Shown: positions 18,378 to 27,247 of the stretch, one piece after another
Position numbering within the stretch: position 1 is the stretch's first letter
Layout of the letters: each line of letters starts with the position of its first letter
Assembly: GCA_965601825.1 (NCBI GenBank)
Contig: OZ271839.1
Location: forward strand, 1,240,001-1,304,000
DNA: 64,000 bases
Direction: 5' to 3'
From: HXMU1420-13 sp965601825
GTDB lineage: Bacteria; Bacteroidota; Rhodothermia; Balneolales; Balneolaceae
The notes under the pieces: generated by a model
Databases searched by the model: none
What the model saw: only the letters and a program-made list of their open reading frames with translations
Told to the model about the DNA's origin: nothing
Made by a program: the position numbers and the translations under genes

Positions 18378-18834
18378 CGGAAGTAGTTCCGCCTCCCATT
18401 ACTTGTTCAAAAATCTCTTCGAATGCTCCTGCATCGAGATTATCATCTGCTTCTTGCAGCTTTTCAGGTGACCATATTTCGATGTATTGCCCCATTCCGA
18501 TGAATACAGCTTTTGAGCTAATTTCAGCAAATGTACAATGATCACTAGGGATTGCGAGTCTGTTTTGCTTATCTAAATTGAGGTCTTCAGCAAATCGGAG
18601 GAAGTTTCTCTTAGCAATTCGGCCTGCTCGGGTAAAATTATTGGCCTGATTGAGTGCATTTTCCACGTTAATCCACTCATTTTCGGGGTATAAATAAAGA
18701 CAAGTCTCGATTCCACGTACCACAACAAAGCGATCCTGAGCGGAAGGACTGACCATTTTCCGGAGCTTTGCCGGAAAGGAGATACGACCTTTTTCGTCGA
18801 TACTATGCTCGTATTGGCCTTTAAAACTATGCAC
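18367..18834 (-). CDS. mraZ: transcriptional regulator MraZ
   Basis: A 155-residue protein with two MraZ/SpoVT-AbrB-like repeats: FKGQYEHSIDEKGRISFPAKLR (residues 4-25) and AEDLNLDKQNRLAIPSDH (about 82-99). MraZ binds direct repeats of GTGGG type upstream of its own gene and regulates the dcw operon. Three such boxes with 10-base spacing are present just upstream here, so autoregulation is well supported. It is the first gene of the operon. Confidence 0.97.
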   Translation of the reverse strand: MHSFKGQYEHSIDEKGRISFPAKLRKMVSPSAQDRFVVVRGIETCLYLYPENEWINVENALNQANNFTRAGRIAKRNFLRFAEDLNLDKQNRLAIPSDHCTFAEISSKAVFIGMGQYIEIWSPEKLQEADDNLDAGAFEEIFEQVMGGGTTSDAD

Positions 18835-18886
18835 GATACCCGTGGAATGGATGATTGATTGCTAAAATGCTTTGTGTTTGAAAAGT

Positions 18887-18912
18887 CCCCACTTTCTCCC
18901 ACATCGCTCCAC
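18887..18912 (-). promoter_or_regulatory. three MraZ boxes (operator)
   Basis: Read on the minus strand the order is GTGGAG (18912-18907), GTGGGA (18902-18897), GTGGGG (18892-18887), each separated by four bases, giving a 10-base period. This matches the known MraZ operator of GTGG(G/A)-type direct repeats on one helix face. The boxes start right at the predicted -10 element and cover the likely transcription start, as expected for a repressor. Confidence 0.85.
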
Positions 18913-18942
18913 AATGTACCCTTATTTGCCATAATCTGTCAA
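18913..18942 (-). promoter_or_regulatory. predicted dcw operon promoter
   Basis: On the minus strand TTGACA (18942-18937) is followed after 18 bases by TACATT (18918-18913). It is a perfect -35 with a weaker -10. The -10 also fits the TAnnTTTG-like -7 element of Bacteroidota as TACATTG. It lies about 80 bases upstream of mraZ and touches the first MraZ box, which supports it. The sequence alone cannot show the exact start site. Confidence 0.6.
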
Positions 18943-18981
18943 ATAAAATCCAATTTATGGGTTAAAAAAGATTTTTTCTTA

Positions 18982-19163
18982 GTGAGCAGTGAGCAGTGAG
19001 CAGTGAGCAGTGAGCAGTGAGCAGTGAGCAGTGAGCAGTGAGCAGTGAGCAGTGAGCAGTGAGAAGTGAGAAGTGAGAAGTGAGAAGTGAGAAGTGAGAA
19101 GTGAGAAGTGAGAAGTGAGAAGTGAGAAGTGAGAAGTGAGCAGTGAGCAGTGAGAAGTGAGAG
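18982..19163. repeat. heptanucleotide tandem array 1, 26 units of GTGAGMA
   Basis: 26 uninterrupted 7-base units: 11 GTGAGCA (18982-19058), 11 GTGAGAA (19059-19135), two GTGAGCA, one GTGAGAA and a terminal GTGAGAG. The two variants are in blocks rather than mixed, which is what slippage or unit-block duplication leaves. Reading frames through it are artefacts with a seven-residue period. It lies between the mraZ promoter and array 2. Confidence 0.98.
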
Positions 19164-19240
19164 GTTTGAACAATGAAGTTCGAAAATGAACATCCAATAC
19201 TGAATATTAATTTGAGAATTTAAAAATTATCCTAAACGAA

Positions 19241-19419
19241 TAACGAATAACGAATAACGAATAACGAATAACGAATAACGAATAACGAATAACGAATAAC
19301 GAATAACGAATAACGAATAACGAATAACGAATAACGAATAACGAATAACGAATAACGAATAACGAATAACGAATAACGAATAACGAATAACGAATAACGA
19401 ATAACGAATAACGAATAAC
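19241..19419. repeat. heptanucleotide tandem array 2, 25 units of TAACGAA
   Basis: 25 perfect copies of the 7-mer TAACGAA (19241-19415), then TAAC, preceded by an imperfect unit at 19233. It ends 5 bases before the metX stop codon. It shares the 7-base unit length with array 1 but not the sequence. The perfect copies suggest very recent expansion, and the number of units is likely to vary between strains. Confidence 0.98.
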
Positions 19420-19424
19420 CGGAA

Positions 19425-20471
19425 TCAGGCTGAAAGACGAGTGGATTTTATGTTCCGAAAAGACTTGAGTGCATTATTAATTTGCTCGAACTCAATCAAA
19501 AAAGCGTCGTGTCCATATTTTGATTTTATCTCTCTGAAAGTGGCGGTGGGAATTAGTTCAGCTAATTCAATTTGCTCTTGTATTGGGTATAATATATCTG
19601 AATCGATTCCAATAATAAGGACAGGAATTTCAATTCTAGAAAGAACTGTCTTTGCAGTACCACGACCACGCGCAACATCGTGGGAATCCATCGCTTTTGA
19701 AAGCTTGATGTATGTATTGGCATCAAAACGATTAGTGAGTTTCTCTCCCTGGTAATTGAGATAGGATTCTACCTCGAAAATATTTTTTTGGATATTCCAA
19801 TTTCGACCAAATTTTTGATCATAGTTTTGAGGGGCGCGATAAGTAATCATGGCCATACTTCGAGCAGCAGCTAATCCATCTAGAGGTGGATTTTCATCTG
19901 AATAAAAACCGTCATTCCAATTCTTGTCAGCCTGTATTGCCATTCGCTGCGCCTGACTGATTCCAATTGCCCATGCAGAATGTGATTTTCCCATGGCCAT
20001 CAAGCATGCGGATTTAATTCGGTTATCCATCAGGCAAAACTCAAGAGCAATCATGCCACCCATCGATCCACCAATGATAAGTTCGATTTCACGAATACCT
20101 AGTTTATTCAATAATTGTTGTTCGAGTCGAACAATATCTCTGATAGTTAGATCGGGAAATTCAGCTCGATATTTTATTCCCGTCTTTGGATTTACAGTAG
20201 TTGGTCCGACCGATCCGTAGCAACTCCCTGGATGATTGATGCAAATTACAAAATGCTTATCAAGGTCAATGATTCCGCGTTGATGGAACAACCCTGAAAA
20301 CCAATCCTCGGCATCAGCATTTCCGGTCAATGCGTGTGAAATCATAATCACATTATCACCAGAATCATTTAAGGACCCCCATGTCTGAAAAGCTAATTCC
20401 GGCTTAACGATTACCTCACCTGACTCAGAAACAAAGTCCTCTTGAAAAATGTATGATTGTAATTCGCTCAT
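19425..20471 (-). CDS. metX: homoserine O-acetyltransferase MetX
   Basis: Alpha/beta-hydrolase that acylates homoserine with acetyl-CoA at the start of methionine synthesis. The 348 residues have the nucleophile elbow GGSMGGM (134-140, Ser136), the NHPGSCYGSVGPTTVNP substrate loop (79-95) and the late Asp (GIDSDILYP) and His (KYGHDAFLI) of the triad. It follows metY after 73 bases, so both should be under the SAM-I riboswitch upstream of metY. Acetyl versus succinyl specificity cannot be settled by motif alone. Confidence 0.93.
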   Translation of the reverse strand: MSELQSYIFQEDFVSESGEVIVKPELAFQTWGSLNDSGDNVIMISHALTGNADAEDWFSGLFHQRGIIDLDKHFVICINHPGSCYGSVGPTTVNPKTGIKYRAEFPDLTIRDIVRLEQQLLNKLGIREIELIIGGSMGGMIALEFCLMDNRIKSACLMAMGKSHSAWAIGISQAQRMAIQADKNWNDGFYSDENPPLDGLAAARSMAMITYRAPQNYDQKFGRNWNIQKNIFEVESYLNYQGEKLTNRFDANTYIKLSKAMDSHDVARGRGTAKTVLSRIEIPVLIIGIDSDILYPIQEQIELAELIPTATFREIKSKYGHDAFLIEFEQINNALKSFRNIKSTRLSA

Positions 20472-20544
20472 AGCTTGAAATCTTAAAGTCCGGTTAGAAT
20501 AGAAAGTTTATCTAACCAGACTTCTTCGATGAGTGTATAATTTT

Positions 20545-21876
20545 TTATGCTACTGTTTCAGCTATAGATTGAAAGGCCAGTTCGAAATCTTCAATAATAT
20601 CATCAATATGTTCGATTCCAACTGAAACTCGAATCAAATCAGGCTTCACGCCACTTGCTGCTTGCTCGGCTTCGCTTAATTGCTGATGAGTTGTCGATGC
20701 AGGGTGAATAACCAATGTTTTTGCATCCCCAACATTAGCAAGATGGCTGGCAAGCTTAACATTATTGATGAAATCTTTAGCTGCATCATAACCGCCTTTC
20801 ACACCAAATGTTAAAACAGATCCAAAATGATCTGGAGTAAAATACTTCTTAGCTCTATGATGATGAGGGTGTTCTTCAAGCCCCGTGAAGTTTACCCAAT
20901 CCACATCTTCATGATTTTGAAGGAATGAAGCTAGTTTTAATGCGTTAGAGTTGTGGCGTTCTACGCGTAATGATAAGGTTTCGAGCCCTTGAAGAAGCAA
21001 GAAACTGTTGAATGGTGATTGTGAAGAGCCAAAATCACGTAGTCCTTCAACTCGTGCACGGATTGCAAAAGCGATGTTGCCAAATGGTCCATCCGTACCG
21101 AAAACTTCCCAGAAATTTAATCCGTGATATCCCGGTGATGGTTCACTGAATAAGGGATATCGACCATTGCCCCAGTTAAAGTTACCGCCATCAATGATAA
21201 CTCCACCGATGGATGTTCCGTGACCGCCAATCCATTTTGTTGCTGAAGCAGTCACGACATTTGCACCGTGTTCGATTGGGCGAACGATTGCACCACCAGC
21301 TCCGAAAGTGTTATCAACAACTAGTGCGATACCATATTTCTCTCCTAATTTGACCAGCCCCTCAAAATCAGCAACATTTCCTCGTGGATTTCCGATTGAT
21401 TCTACGTAGAAAGCTTTTGTCTTATCATCGATCAGTTTTTCAAAAGCTTGAACGGTGTCTTCTTCAGCAAAGCGAACATCGATTCCAAGTCTTGGGATTG
21501 TAACTTTGAACTGGTTATAAGTACCGCCATAAAGATTTTGCGTAGATATTATGTTGTCGCCTGCTTCAGCCAGATTCGAGATAGCAAGGAATTGTGCTGC
21601 TTGTCCTGATGAGGTTGCTAGAGCAGCAGTTCCACCTTCCAGTGCTGCTACTCGCTGTTCAAATACATCCGTAGTTGGATTCATGATCCGGGTATAAATG
21701 TTACCGAATTCTCTTAATCCAAATAGGTTGGCAGCATGTTCAGAATCTTTGAAGTTGTAAGATGTAGTTTGATAAATAGGAACAGCTCTTGAACCGGTTG
21801 TTGGATCAGGCTGCTGACCCGCATGGAGTTGCAGGGTATCAAATCGTAGTTTTCGTGATGTTAATTCGTTACTCAT
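20545..21876 (-). CDS. metY: O-acetylhomoserine aminocarboxypropyltransferase MetY
   Basis: PLP enzyme that makes homocysteine from O-acetylhomoserine and sulfide. The 443 residues are typical of MetY (longer than MetB/MetC). The motif SATKWIGGHG carries the PLP lysine (Lys214), and YTRIMNPTTDVFEQRVAALEGG (61-82) is a strong family signature. It is the first gene after the SAM-I riboswitch and is followed by metX, giving direct sulfhydrylation under SAM control. Confidence 0.96.
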   Translation of the reverse strand: MSNELTSRKLRFDTLQLHAGQQPDPTTGSRAVPIYQTTSYNFKDSEHAANLFGLREFGNIYTRIMNPTTDVFEQRVAALEGGTAALATSSGQAAQFLAISNLAEAGDNIISTQNLYGGTYNQFKVTIPRLGIDVRFAEEDTVQAFEKLIDDKTKAFYVESIGNPRGNVADFEGLVKLGEKYGIALVVDNTFGAGGAIVRPIEHGANVVTASATKWIGGHGTSIGGVIIDGGNFNWGNGRYPLFSEPSPGYHGLNFWEVFGTDGPFGNIAFAIRARVEGLRDFGSSQSPFNSFLLLQGLETLSLRVERHNSNALKLASFLQNHEDVDWVNFTGLEEHPHHHRAKKYFTPDHFGSVLTFGVKGGYDAAKDFINNVKLASHLANVGDAKTLVIHPASTTHQQLSEAEQAASGVKPDLIRVSVGIEHIDDIIEDFELAFQSIAETVA

Positions 21877-21913
21877 TATCTAGTTATTTTGAATGATTAT
21901 TTTTGATTTTGTT

Positions 21914-21956
21914 CAATAAAAAAGCCTCGCTCGAAGAGTTCGAACGAGGCTTTTAC
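21914..21956 (-). terminator. expression-platform terminator of the SAM-I riboswitch
   Basis: AAAAGCCTCG (21920-21929) pairs with CGAGGCTTTT (21945-21954), and the stem extends inward with TCGA/TCGA. On the minus strand the stem is followed by six T. It lies between the riboswitch and metY, where SAM binding should favour termination. Confidence 0.85.
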
Positions 21957-21969
21957 CTAATCTTTCGAA

Positions 21970-22089
21970 CTCATCTTTTCCAAACACCAGTTATGATGTT
22001 GGACAGGAAGTAGCACCTTTTTCTTCACTTTCGATCTGAACGGTTGCCAAGGCTTCAAAGGACCTGATCCCTCCACCTTTCTAAATGAG
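21970..22089 (-). promoter_or_regulatory. SAM-I (S-box) riboswitch
   Basis: On the minus strand the conserved SAM-I core is readable: AAGGTGGAGGGATCAGG, then CCTTTGAAGCC and TGGCAACC, and later AAGGTGCTACTTCC. CTCAT at the 5' side (22089-22085) can pair with ATGAG at the 3' side (21974-21970) to close P1. It is followed by a terminator hairpin and then metY-metX. High SAM should stop transcription of the operon. Confidence 0.95.
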
Positions 22090-22130
22090 AATGCAATAAC
22101 TTTTTTAAGAACGATTGAGATTTAACTCCA

Positions 22131-22170
22131 ACAAAAAAGCCCTTAGAAATTGCATTCAAAAGGGCTTTGC
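22131..22170 (-). terminator. intrinsic terminator downstream of the tricorn-like gene
   Basis: AAAGCCCTT (22136-22144) pairs perfectly with AAGGGCTTT (22160-22168). Read on the minus strand it is followed by a run of T (GGGCTTTTTTGTT). It ends transcripts coming from the protease gene and insulates the riboswitch promoter, which must lie in the roughly 40 bases between it and the aptamer. Confidence 0.75.
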
Positions 22171-22469
22171 ATTTAAAATGATATTATCCAGCCCTTATGT
22201 ACACATCATATTCATGCACATACACATATTGGGCTTACACATTTTATGTCGGATTGAAAATTTCATTGTTTTAAGCTTACGAGTCGTTGTATTTAGATAC
22301 AAGAACTGTTTCATTTTTTTCGGCCTATGTAATGATTTACTTAAATAGATCGGCTAAGTTTTTGATTTTAATAAAGAACATAATTCTAAAAGATTGATAA
22401 AATTCCAATAATTTAGAATTATGTATTGTTAAAAGTTTATTTACAGAATTATATTCTGCGCCTAGCTAT
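22171..22469. other. AT-rich gap with a perfect 13-bp inverted repeat
   Basis: No gene is supported here. A perfect inverted repeat is present: ACATAATTCTAAA (22378-22390) and TTTAGAATTATGT (22412-22424), separated by 21 bases, about 45 bases beyond the protease stop codon. A second small palindrome, CAGAATTATATTCTG, lies near 22444. They may be 3' UTR hairpins. The rest is plain AT-rich sequence. Confidence 0.6.
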
Positions 22470-25400
22470 CTAGTTTTGAATTTGTTCTAGAGCTAATTCA
22501 ATCGCTTTTCTAAGTTGAGGATCATTCCCGGAAATTCTGTCACTGAAAGTATTTCTAATTGAGATATCCGGGGCGACACCAGTTTTTTCTAAATTGGTTC
22601 CATCTAAGCTATGGACTCCAACTTTAGGTAAACGGTAAAATGAACCATCTACTAAACTTTTACCTGATGTGAAAATTATCCAGCGATAGGTTTCTGTACC
22701 TACCACTGTTCCTAAACCTAATTCTTTAAAACCGGCAGTTGTCATTTCAGCATCACTTAAGGATGCTTCATTGATGAGAAGTATGATTGGTTTGTCTGCA
22801 GGTGTAAAGTTCGATTGTTGAGTAAACTCAGCTTCACGATATTTCCATAGAGCATATTTTCTTTGTGAAAGAAACCGCAGAACATCATCATGAACATTAC
22901 CACCAGTATTAAATCTGAGATCAAGAATTAAGGCATCACGGCTATATGCCTCAGAAGTCATTTCAACAAGAAAATTCTGCAATTGCTGACCTCCCATATT
23001 TTTCATGTGTACATAAGCTATTCTCTCATCTGATTCTCGATCTACTAAATGCTGATTAACATCTACCCATTCATCATAAAGTGCGGTTCTAGTGGAACCG
23101 AATGTCTCAGGATGTACAAGAATCGTATGTGTATTTCTTCCGCGTTTGAATGTCAGAGCAATTTCTGAAGCACGTTGAGGGAAATTGAAGTAGTATTCCC
23201 GATTAACATTCTTATCAATTTCTGTACCATTTACTGCTATTAATTCATCACCAACACGAATGTTTTTTCCAGATAAATCCAAAGCACCTCTTTTGACAAT
23301 AGATGATACAACATATGGTCTATCATTCTCGAAAAGCAATCCGGTTGATGCAGTAAAAGTTGAGAAAAAGACATCATCTTCAGGTCCAAAAGTAGAAAAT
23401 CCGAGATGAGATGAATTTAGTTCACCCAACATGTCTTGATTCATTCTTGCGAAATCATTTCTGTTTGTTATGAATGGCAAATAATTACTGTATCTATCTC
23501 TAATTGACTTCCAATCTTTTTCATGAAAGGTCTCGTTATAGAAATTTTCTTCTACATTGGCCCAAAACTCATCAAACATTTGATAGAACTCATCCCGTAA
23601 ATTTCTTGAAAACGAGTGACTCGTCTCAATCTTTGTTGCGCTCGCAGAACCAACGTCTAGTTTATAAATAGAGCCCCTGGCTATTGCGTATGCTTTGCCA
23701 TCTGTAACGCTAATAGATTGAATCTGATTGATGCCGTCAAATTTTTTGGTTGAAGGACTTTCAAAAGGTTGGTATGTAGTTACATATAGAGCAGTATTTC
23801 CTTCATCATGATCGCTTGTAAAAACTACCATTGTTTTATCACCAGCCTGAAGGGCAACAAAAACGTATTGATTTCCAAAACTAGGACCAATTCGCTCAGC
23901 CCGTTCCATTATCCTATCGGTATTAATAGTAATTTCTACTTTTTCATCATCATCATCCGAGTCTCCATTTTCCGAATCTGAATCGGTATCACTCTCTTCG
24001 AAGAGCTTATCAAATTCTTCTGTTTTAAATGGTTCTTCATATCTATCTAATGCGAGCCTAAACAAATCAAAATCTCCATTTGCATTCCAGCGAGGGTATG
24101 TAGGAACGGTGATTGTAGATGAATAGAAAATATATTTTCCATCTGGTGACCAATAAGGCGCATATTCGGAAATACCCGTATTAGTCAGATTGATTGTTTC
24201 ACCCGTAGAAATCTCGTAAGTATAAATCTCAAATTCGAAATTTCGTTTTGCGTTGTAGAGTAAATATTGGTCATTTGGTGAAAAGTATGGCTGTGTGTTT
24301 TGAAATCCCCAAAACTCATCAGTTACAACTGTGGTACTTTCAAAAGTGGATAGATCTAGCATCCGCAATTCATCTCTACCACTTAGATAAACAGCTTGAG
24401 TACGATCAGAATTTACTTCAATATTTCTGTTATTTCGATCGTCTGAAGTATGTTGAACTTCAGTCGAGGATCCATCAGCCAGAATACTATAGATATTCTG
24501 ATAGCCATTTGAAGTCTGATTAAACAGTAAGGTTTTATTATCGCTTAACCATTTTACTTCTAATACTCTACCCATTGGAGAAGTAGGGATTTGTCTGATA
24601 AACTTTCCGTCAATATCAGAAACAAATAATTCGCCCCTGGAAATGAAAGCCATTTTCTTGCCATCCATTGATACATCAAGACCGGTAACATTACCGGAAA
24701 TATCAAAGTTTTGGTGTTGATCCAGTGTATTATTTCTGAAAATGTTAATTGGAACTTTTTGTGACTCGCCGTCCTCTACATCATAAATGAATATTTGATA
24801 CTCTTTTTCAAAAACTATTGTTGAACCATCGGCACTAATTTTTGGATATCGAACAGATGTATTGAAGTTGGTGAGTTGATTAGGTGAACCATTTTCTAGT
24901 GTATATAAATTATACTCGCCATTTCCTTCATCCGATGTGAAATACAAGGATCCATTTGAATCAACCATTGGCCACATATCTTTTCCGATCCAATCTGTGT
25001 GTTCGGTATAAATAACTCTATCGAGATTGTAGGATTTAATATTTGGATTAAAAGCACCTTGGTAGCCTTTCCTATTCGATGCGGATAGACTTTCCCACGA
25101 CTCGTTAAAATAAAAAGCATTTTCTGATGGATGCTCCACGATATTGTGGACGGTATTATGATAGTGACCAAATAATCGTTTCGGGGTACCACCGTTTATT
25201 GAAATAGAATAGGTAGTTGCTCGGTTAAAACGATTAGAGGTAAAATAGATTTTATCTGAGTCCCAGGACCATGAGCTTACAACATCAAAAGCCTGGTGAA
25301 AGGTAAGTCGCGTTATTTCACCTCCTTCTACAGGCATTACATAAACATCAGGATTTCCAAATTGATCAGAAGTAAAAGCAACCCAATTACCATCAGGTGA

Positions 25401-25625
25401 AATATTCGCTGAATATTCAAATCCATCCATCGCTGTTATTCTTGTTGCCGTTCCACCGGAAGAACTAACTCTCCACAAATCACTTTCAAATGAAAAAATG
25501 ATGAAATCACCGTTCGGTGAAATTGTTGGATTGGTAGTAAACAGATGTTCTGATTGTCGCGCTTCAGCCTGGAGTAAAATTGCAACTGAAAAGAATGCTA
25601 ATAACCCCAATAATCTTAGTCTCAT
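22470..25625 (-). CDS. tricorn-type S41 peptidase, exported
   Basis: A 1051-residue protein with a signal peptide (MRLRLLGLLAFFSVAILLQAEA), two beta-propeller regions with WD40/PD40-like repeats (PDGNWVAFTSDQFG, SPNDQYLLYNAKRN, SPDGKYIFYSS) over about residues 30-520, an acidic linker (about 545-565, SDTDSDSENGDSDDDDEK), a PDZ domain (about 755-840, RVGDELIAVNGTEI) and a C-terminal S41/tail-specific protease core (LILDLRFNTGGNVHDD, LINEASLSDAEM with the probable nucleophile serine, LEKTGVAPDI). Tricorn proteases degrade peptides; the signal peptide points to the periplasm. It appears to be a single-gene unit. Confidence 0.9.
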   Translation of the reverse strand: MRLRLLGLLAFFSVAILLQAEARQSEHLFTTNPTISPNGDFIIFSFESDLWRVSSSGGTATRITAMDGFEYSANISPDGNWVAFTSDQFGNPDVYVMPVEGGEITRLTFHQAFDVVSSWSWDSDKIYFTSNRFNRATTYSISINGGTPKRLFGHYHNTVHNIVEHPSENAFYFNESWESLSASNRKGYQGAFNPNIKSYNLDRVIYTEHTDWIGKDMWPMVDSNGSLYFTSDEGNGEYNLYTLENGSPNQLTNFNTSVRYPKISADGSTIVFEKEYQIFIYDVEDGESQKVPINIFRNNTLDQHQNFDISGNVTGLDVSMDGKKMAFISRGELFVSDIDGKFIRQIPTSPMGRVLEVKWLSDNKTLLFNQTSNGYQNIYSILADGSSTEVQHTSDDRNNRNIEVNSDRTQAVYLSGRDELRMLDLSTFESTTVVTDEFWGFQNTQPYFSPNDQYLLYNAKRNFEFEIYTYEISTGETINLTNTGISEYAPYWSPDGKYIFYSSTITVPTYPRWNANGDFDLFRLALDRYEEPFKTEEFDKLFEESDTDSDSENGDSDDDDEKVEITINTDRIMERAERIGPSFGNQYVFVALQAGDKTMVVFTSDHDEGNTALYVTTYQPFESPSTKKFDGINQIQSISVTDGKAYAIARGSIYKLDVGSASATKIETSHSFSRNLRDEFYQMFDEFWANVEENFYNETFHEKDWKSIRDRYSNYLPFITNRNDFARMNQDMLGELNSSHLGFSTFGPEDDVFFSTFTASTGLLFENDRPYVVSSIVKRGALDLSGKNIRVGDELIAVNGTEIDKNVNREYYFNFPQRASEIALTFKRGRNTHTILVHPETFGSTRTALYDEWVDVNQHLVDRESDERIAYVHMKNMGGQQLQNFLVEMTSEAYSRDALILDLRFNTGGNVHDDVLRFLSQRKYALWKYREAEFTQQSNFTPADKPIILLINEASLSDAEMTTAGFKELGLGTVVGTETYRWIIFTSGKSLVDGSFYRLPKVGVHSLDGTNLEKTGVAPDISIRNTFSDRISGNDPQLRKAIELALEQIQN

Positions 25626-25697
25626 GATATCTTACTTGATTAATTAAATGAGGAGAGTAGAGAAACGTGATTTAATACCCAAGTGGTTTTGCAGACT

Positions 25698-26318
25698 TTA
25701 AAATTCGTTGATGCCTTTTCCCATTATGATCTTAGGGATTGCTTTTTCAATTCTGGAGAATCTTGTCTTCGGTTGTTTGGGTTGTGAGAAGTGAAGTATA
25801 TATCCTCGTTGACGTCCAGGAGTGAGTTTTTGAAAGGCTAATTTCAGTTCAGGTTCTTCTTCGAACACCAAAATCAATTCTTCAGGTAGGGGTTCAGGTT
25901 CTTTCTTGTACTCTACTTTTAATCCTGCTTTTTCAACCTCTACTGCTTGTTGTATATATTCTAGTATGATGGGTTCCTGATCAAGAACAGTTACAACATC
26001 AGTATACACAAGTCGACGATCTGCCTGAGAATTCTTACCAGGACTTACTAAAATCCCATGAGTATCATTGATCAGCGAACCTTTGAAGAAGCCTATGAGT
26101 GCATGATTTTTAAGTGCACTTAACATGAGGATGTTTTTTCCATCAAAAGTGTAGCATGGATTACTCCATTTAATCCCTTCCTTCAACCCGGATTTTAAAA
26201 TGATATCTCTCAATGCAATTAGTTCACTTCGCCAGAAATTAACTTTGCAATCCGGAGTACCTACTAAAGGACATCGGCCACAACCAATCTCAAGATATTG
26301 ATCAACACCAGAATTCAT
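25698..26318 (-). CDS. YdeI/OmpD-associated, DUF1801-type protein
   Basis: A 206-residue soluble protein. The N-terminal part matches the DUF1801 fold (IKWSNPCYTFDGKNILMLSALKNHALIGFFKGSL, about 55-88) and the C-terminal part the YdeI/OmpD-associated tail (FQKLTPGRQRGYILHFSQPKQPKTRFSRIEK, about 160-190). The N-terminus carries a cysteine cluster, CGRCPLVGTPDC (13-24), which could bind metal; this is inference. YdeI-like proteins have been linked to stress and antimicrobial peptide tolerance, but the biochemical role is unknown. Confidence 0.8.
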   Translation of the reverse strand: MNSGVDQYLEIGCGRCPLVGTPDCKVNFWRSELIALRDIILKSGLKEGIKWSNPCYTFDGKNILMLSALKNHALIGFFKGSLINDTHGILVSPGKNSQADRRLVYTDVVTVLDQEPIILEYIQQAVEVEKAGLKVEYKKEPEPLPEELILVFEEEPELKLAFQKLTPGRQRGYILHFSQPKQPKTRFSRIEKAIPKIIMGKGINEF

Positions 26319-26356
26319 CTCTTTTTTACTTGAAAATCAAGATGAAATAAAGGGAA

Positions 26357-27247
26357 TCAGGATCGATAACCCAAATTACGAACCATATTTTCCTTCTCTC
26401 TCCATTTCTCACGCACTTTAACATGAAGGTCGAGATACACTTTGCGACCTATAAAATCTTCGATCGATTTTCGAGATTCCATTCCCAGTTTTTTGATAGC
26501 AACTCCGTGCTTTCCTATGATCATACCTTTTTGTGAAGCACGATTTACAATAACTTCTGCATTAATATAATCCAGATCTTCACGTTCTTCATATTGAATT
26601 ACCTCTACCGTAGCTGAGTAGGGAAGTTCTTCGTGATATTGAAGGAAAAGCTGCTCTCTAATTAATTCTGAAGCAAAAAATCGAACCGGATGTTCACTCA
26701 ATTCATCTTTAGGATAGAATGGTGGTCCCGGCAGGAGAAGTTTTTTTATCGAATCCACTAAATCATCAATTCCAGTGTTCTCCAGAGCTGAAACAGAAAT
26801 AGAATCTGAGAATGAAAACTGTTCATTCAATTTCGCCTCAATTTTTGAAACTGATTCAGAATCACTTTTATCCACTTTATTGATGATGAGAAGAACCGGT
26901 TTTTGAAATTTCTTCAATTCTTTAAATGCATATTCGGGAATCTCAGCAGCATTAACATCAACAATAAATAAGATAAGGTCGGCGTCTTTTTCAGCTTTTT
27001 CTACAAAGCGCATCATCGCTTTTTGAAGCTCATATTTTGGATTGATGATTCCGGGTGTATCTAAAAATACAATTTGCGAGTTATCATCAGAATGAATGCC
27101 AACAATTTGGTGCCGTGTAGTTTGGGCCTTGTGTGTTGCAATTGAAAGCTTTGTTCCAAGAATCTGGTTCATTAAAGTTGATTTGCCGGCATTGGGTTTC
27201 CCAACAATGGCAACATACCCAGATTTATGTGAGACTTCACTGCTCAC
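26357..27247 (-). CDS. era: GTPase Era
   Basis: Ribosome-assembly GTPase that binds the 3' end of 16S rRNA. The 296 residues have G1 GKPNAGKST (16-24), G2 with TTRHQIVGI, G3 DTPG, G4 NKVD and G5 SAL in order, and a C-terminal KH domain with GMIIGKHGVAIKKLG near residue 245. It starts with GTG at 27247, inside the end of pdxJ (4-base overlap), so the two are translationally coupled. Confidence 0.98.
   Translation of the reverse strand: MSSEVSHKSGYVAIVGKPNAGKSTLMNQILGTKLSIATHKAQTTRHQIVGIHSDDNSQIVFLDTPGIINPKYELQKAMMRFVEKAEKDADLILFIVDVNAAEIPEYAFKELKKFQKPVLLIINKVDKSDSESVSKIEAKLNEQFSFSDSISVSALENTGIDDLVDSIKKLLLPGPPFYPKDELSEHPVRFFASELIREQLFLQYHEELPYSATVEVIQYEEREDLDYINAEVIVNRASQKGMIIGKHGVAIKKLGMESRKSIEDFIGRKVYLDLHVKVREKWREKENMVRNLGYRS

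Noticed and set aside
18939..19197. Two overlapping open frames with a seven-residue Leu-Leu-Thr-Ser/Ala-His-Cys/Phe-Ser period
   Set aside because: They exist only because the heptanucleotide array has no stop in these frames; no start signal and no protein-like composition.
18982..19419. Possible CRISPR array
   Set aside because: The repeats are 7 bases long and contiguous with no spacers, and no cas genes are present.
22115..22348. 77-residue plus-strand ORF next to the SAM riboswitch
   Set aside because: It spans a terminator hairpin and AT-rich 3' UTR, has no ribosome binding site and an implausible residue pattern.
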